13,553 nucleotides of DNA from Draconibacterium sp. (GTDB taxonomy: Bacteria; Bacteroidota; Bacteroidia; Bacteroidales; Prolixibacteraceae), in assembly GCA_030595485.1 (NCBI GenBank), contig JAUVDE010000047.1, positions 1-13,553 of the forward strand. Direction: 5' to 3'. Of this stretch, positions 12,704-13,553 are shown piece after piece. The notes beneath the pieces were generated by a model. That model saw nothing but the letters and a program-made list of their open reading frames with translations, was not told where the DNA came from and did no database searches. A program made the position numbers and the translations under genes. The stretch's first letter is position 1. The number at the start of each line of letters is the position of its first letter.

Positions 12704-13553
12704 TTTTATCCTGGAGTCGGGGGTGAGTTTAGCGATACTCTCGTTAATCTACATCTTGTTTTTGCGTAAAGAAACATTCTTCAGGCTTAACCGAATTTTC
12801 CTGCTCATTTCCGTTGCCTTTTCAATCCTTCTGCCATTTCTTAAATTTAGAATTTACGAGCCAAAATCGATTATGCTGGCCGAGGTCACCGTAACTCCAT
12901 ACCAAAATCTAATGGAATCGGTAACTATTTATGGACAAGATCTTTCGGGTACCGTGGTGCAAAGTATTAGCTCAAATCGTTTAATAATATATATTTATTT
13001 GTTTGGGCTTCTATTTTTCTTTTCCCGATTATTTTTTCGTTTGGCACAAATAGCAATACTCGTTTACCGAAACCCGGTGAAACAAGTTGGCGGCGTAAAA
13101 TTTGTTTCCATTGATAAAGGCTTTAGCCCTTTTTCTTTTTTGAGTTATGTTTTTATTAATCCTGAAAAACGTAAAGAAGTGGGCTACGAACGTATTGTGG
13201 CGCACGAACTGGAACACATAAAACAAGGTCATACTTTCGATGTATTAATTCTGGAAATCATGACTGCTTTTCAGTGGTTTAACCCTTTTATGTGGATGCT
13301 AAAGCGTGTTATTCGCGAAAATCATGAATTCCTTGCCGACAAGGCAGTGCTTGTTTTCGGTGTAAACCGTGGATATTATAAAAAATTATTATTAAATCAG
13401 TTTGCTGGTGGACAGTTGGTTATGGCAAACAGTTTCAATTATTCATTAATTAAAAATCGTATTAAAATGATGTCAAAAATAAAATCTTCAAAATTAGCAA
13501 TTACAAAAATTACTTTCGGAATTGTAGTAGCGTGTGTGCTGGTAATTGCTTTT
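12687..13553 (+). CDS. BlaR1/MecR1-like M56 metallopeptidase (partial, runs off the window)
   Basis: An open frame of 289 codons starts at ATG 12687 inside the end of the blaI gene (17-base overlap, different frame) and has no stop before the window edge. It encodes a polytopic membrane protein: helices near residues 4-24, 30-46, 99-116 and 271-289. The peptidase M56 signature is present as AHELEHIKQGH (HELEH 173-177) followed by the third ligand region NHEFLAD (E214), so the zinc site looks intact. In the family the cytoplasmic protease domain responds to a signal sensed outside and leads to cleavage of the BlaI partner. What follows the fourth helix is not visible; many Bacteroidetes members carry a C-terminal TonB domain or other non-penicillin-binding sensor. 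Translational coupling with blaI is likely. Confidence 0.88.
   Translation, partial: MNNLVNFILESGVSLAILSLIYILFLRKETFFRLNRIFLLISVAFSILLPFLKFRIYEPKSIMLAEVTVTPYQNLMESVTIYGQDLSGTVVQSISSNRLIIYIYLFGLLFFFSRLFFRLAQIAILVYRNPVKQVGGVKFVSIDKGFSPFSFLSYVFINPEKRKEVGYERIVAHELEHIKQGHTFDVLILEIMTAFQWFNPFMWMLKRVIRENHEFLADKAVLVFGVNRGYYKKLLLNQFAGGQLVMANSFNYSLIKNRIKMMSKIKSSKLAITKITFGIVVACVLVIAF

Overview
The window looks like chromosomal DNA from a Bacteroidota (Bacteroidetes) bacterium, probably a marine or gut Bacteroidales/Marinilabiliales relative; the genus is a guess. The support is AT-rich DNA, ATG starts without Shine-Dalgarno sequences, repeated matches to the Bacteroidetes -7 box TAnnTTTG with some -33 TTTG boxes, two lipoproteins, TonB proteins with the typical Bacteroidetes layout, and a BlaI/M56 pair. 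All convincing genes are on the + strand. No tRNA, rRNA, CRISPR array, transposase or phage gene was seen.

Layout: 1-790 is a terminator from an upstream gene followed by about 750 bases without a credible gene, part of it resembling a decayed intergenic repeat. 818-5239 holds three inner-membrane transporters: an MFS protein, a Na/Pi cotransporter family protein with a PhoU-like tail, and a second MFS protein. 5364-8467 holds two exported lipoproteins: an M81 (MlrC-type) metallopeptidase and an unusual fusion of a DUF1080/3-keto-disaccharide hydrolase domain with a PHP-like metal hydrolase domain. 8577-10418 encodes a zinc-dependent alcohol dehydrogenase and an omega-amidase (YafV-type nitrilase).

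10419-13553 is the most interesting part. It contains a TonB energy transducer, a secreted protein made of two tandem TonB C-terminal domains, a BlaI/MecI-type repressor, and an overlapping BlaR1-like M56 metallopeptidase that runs off the window edge. The tonB and blaI promoters both carry a pair of AACTAA-N4-TTAGTT palindromes exactly 20 bp apart, interleaved with the -33 and -7 boxes, and the tonB promoter has a third perfect copy 63 bp upstream. The inferred model is a proteolysis-relieved repressor circuit (M56 sensor, BlaI repressor) that controls TonB-type envelope functions as well as itself. In blaI the paired operators also form the arms of a hairpin that could terminate the tonB operon.
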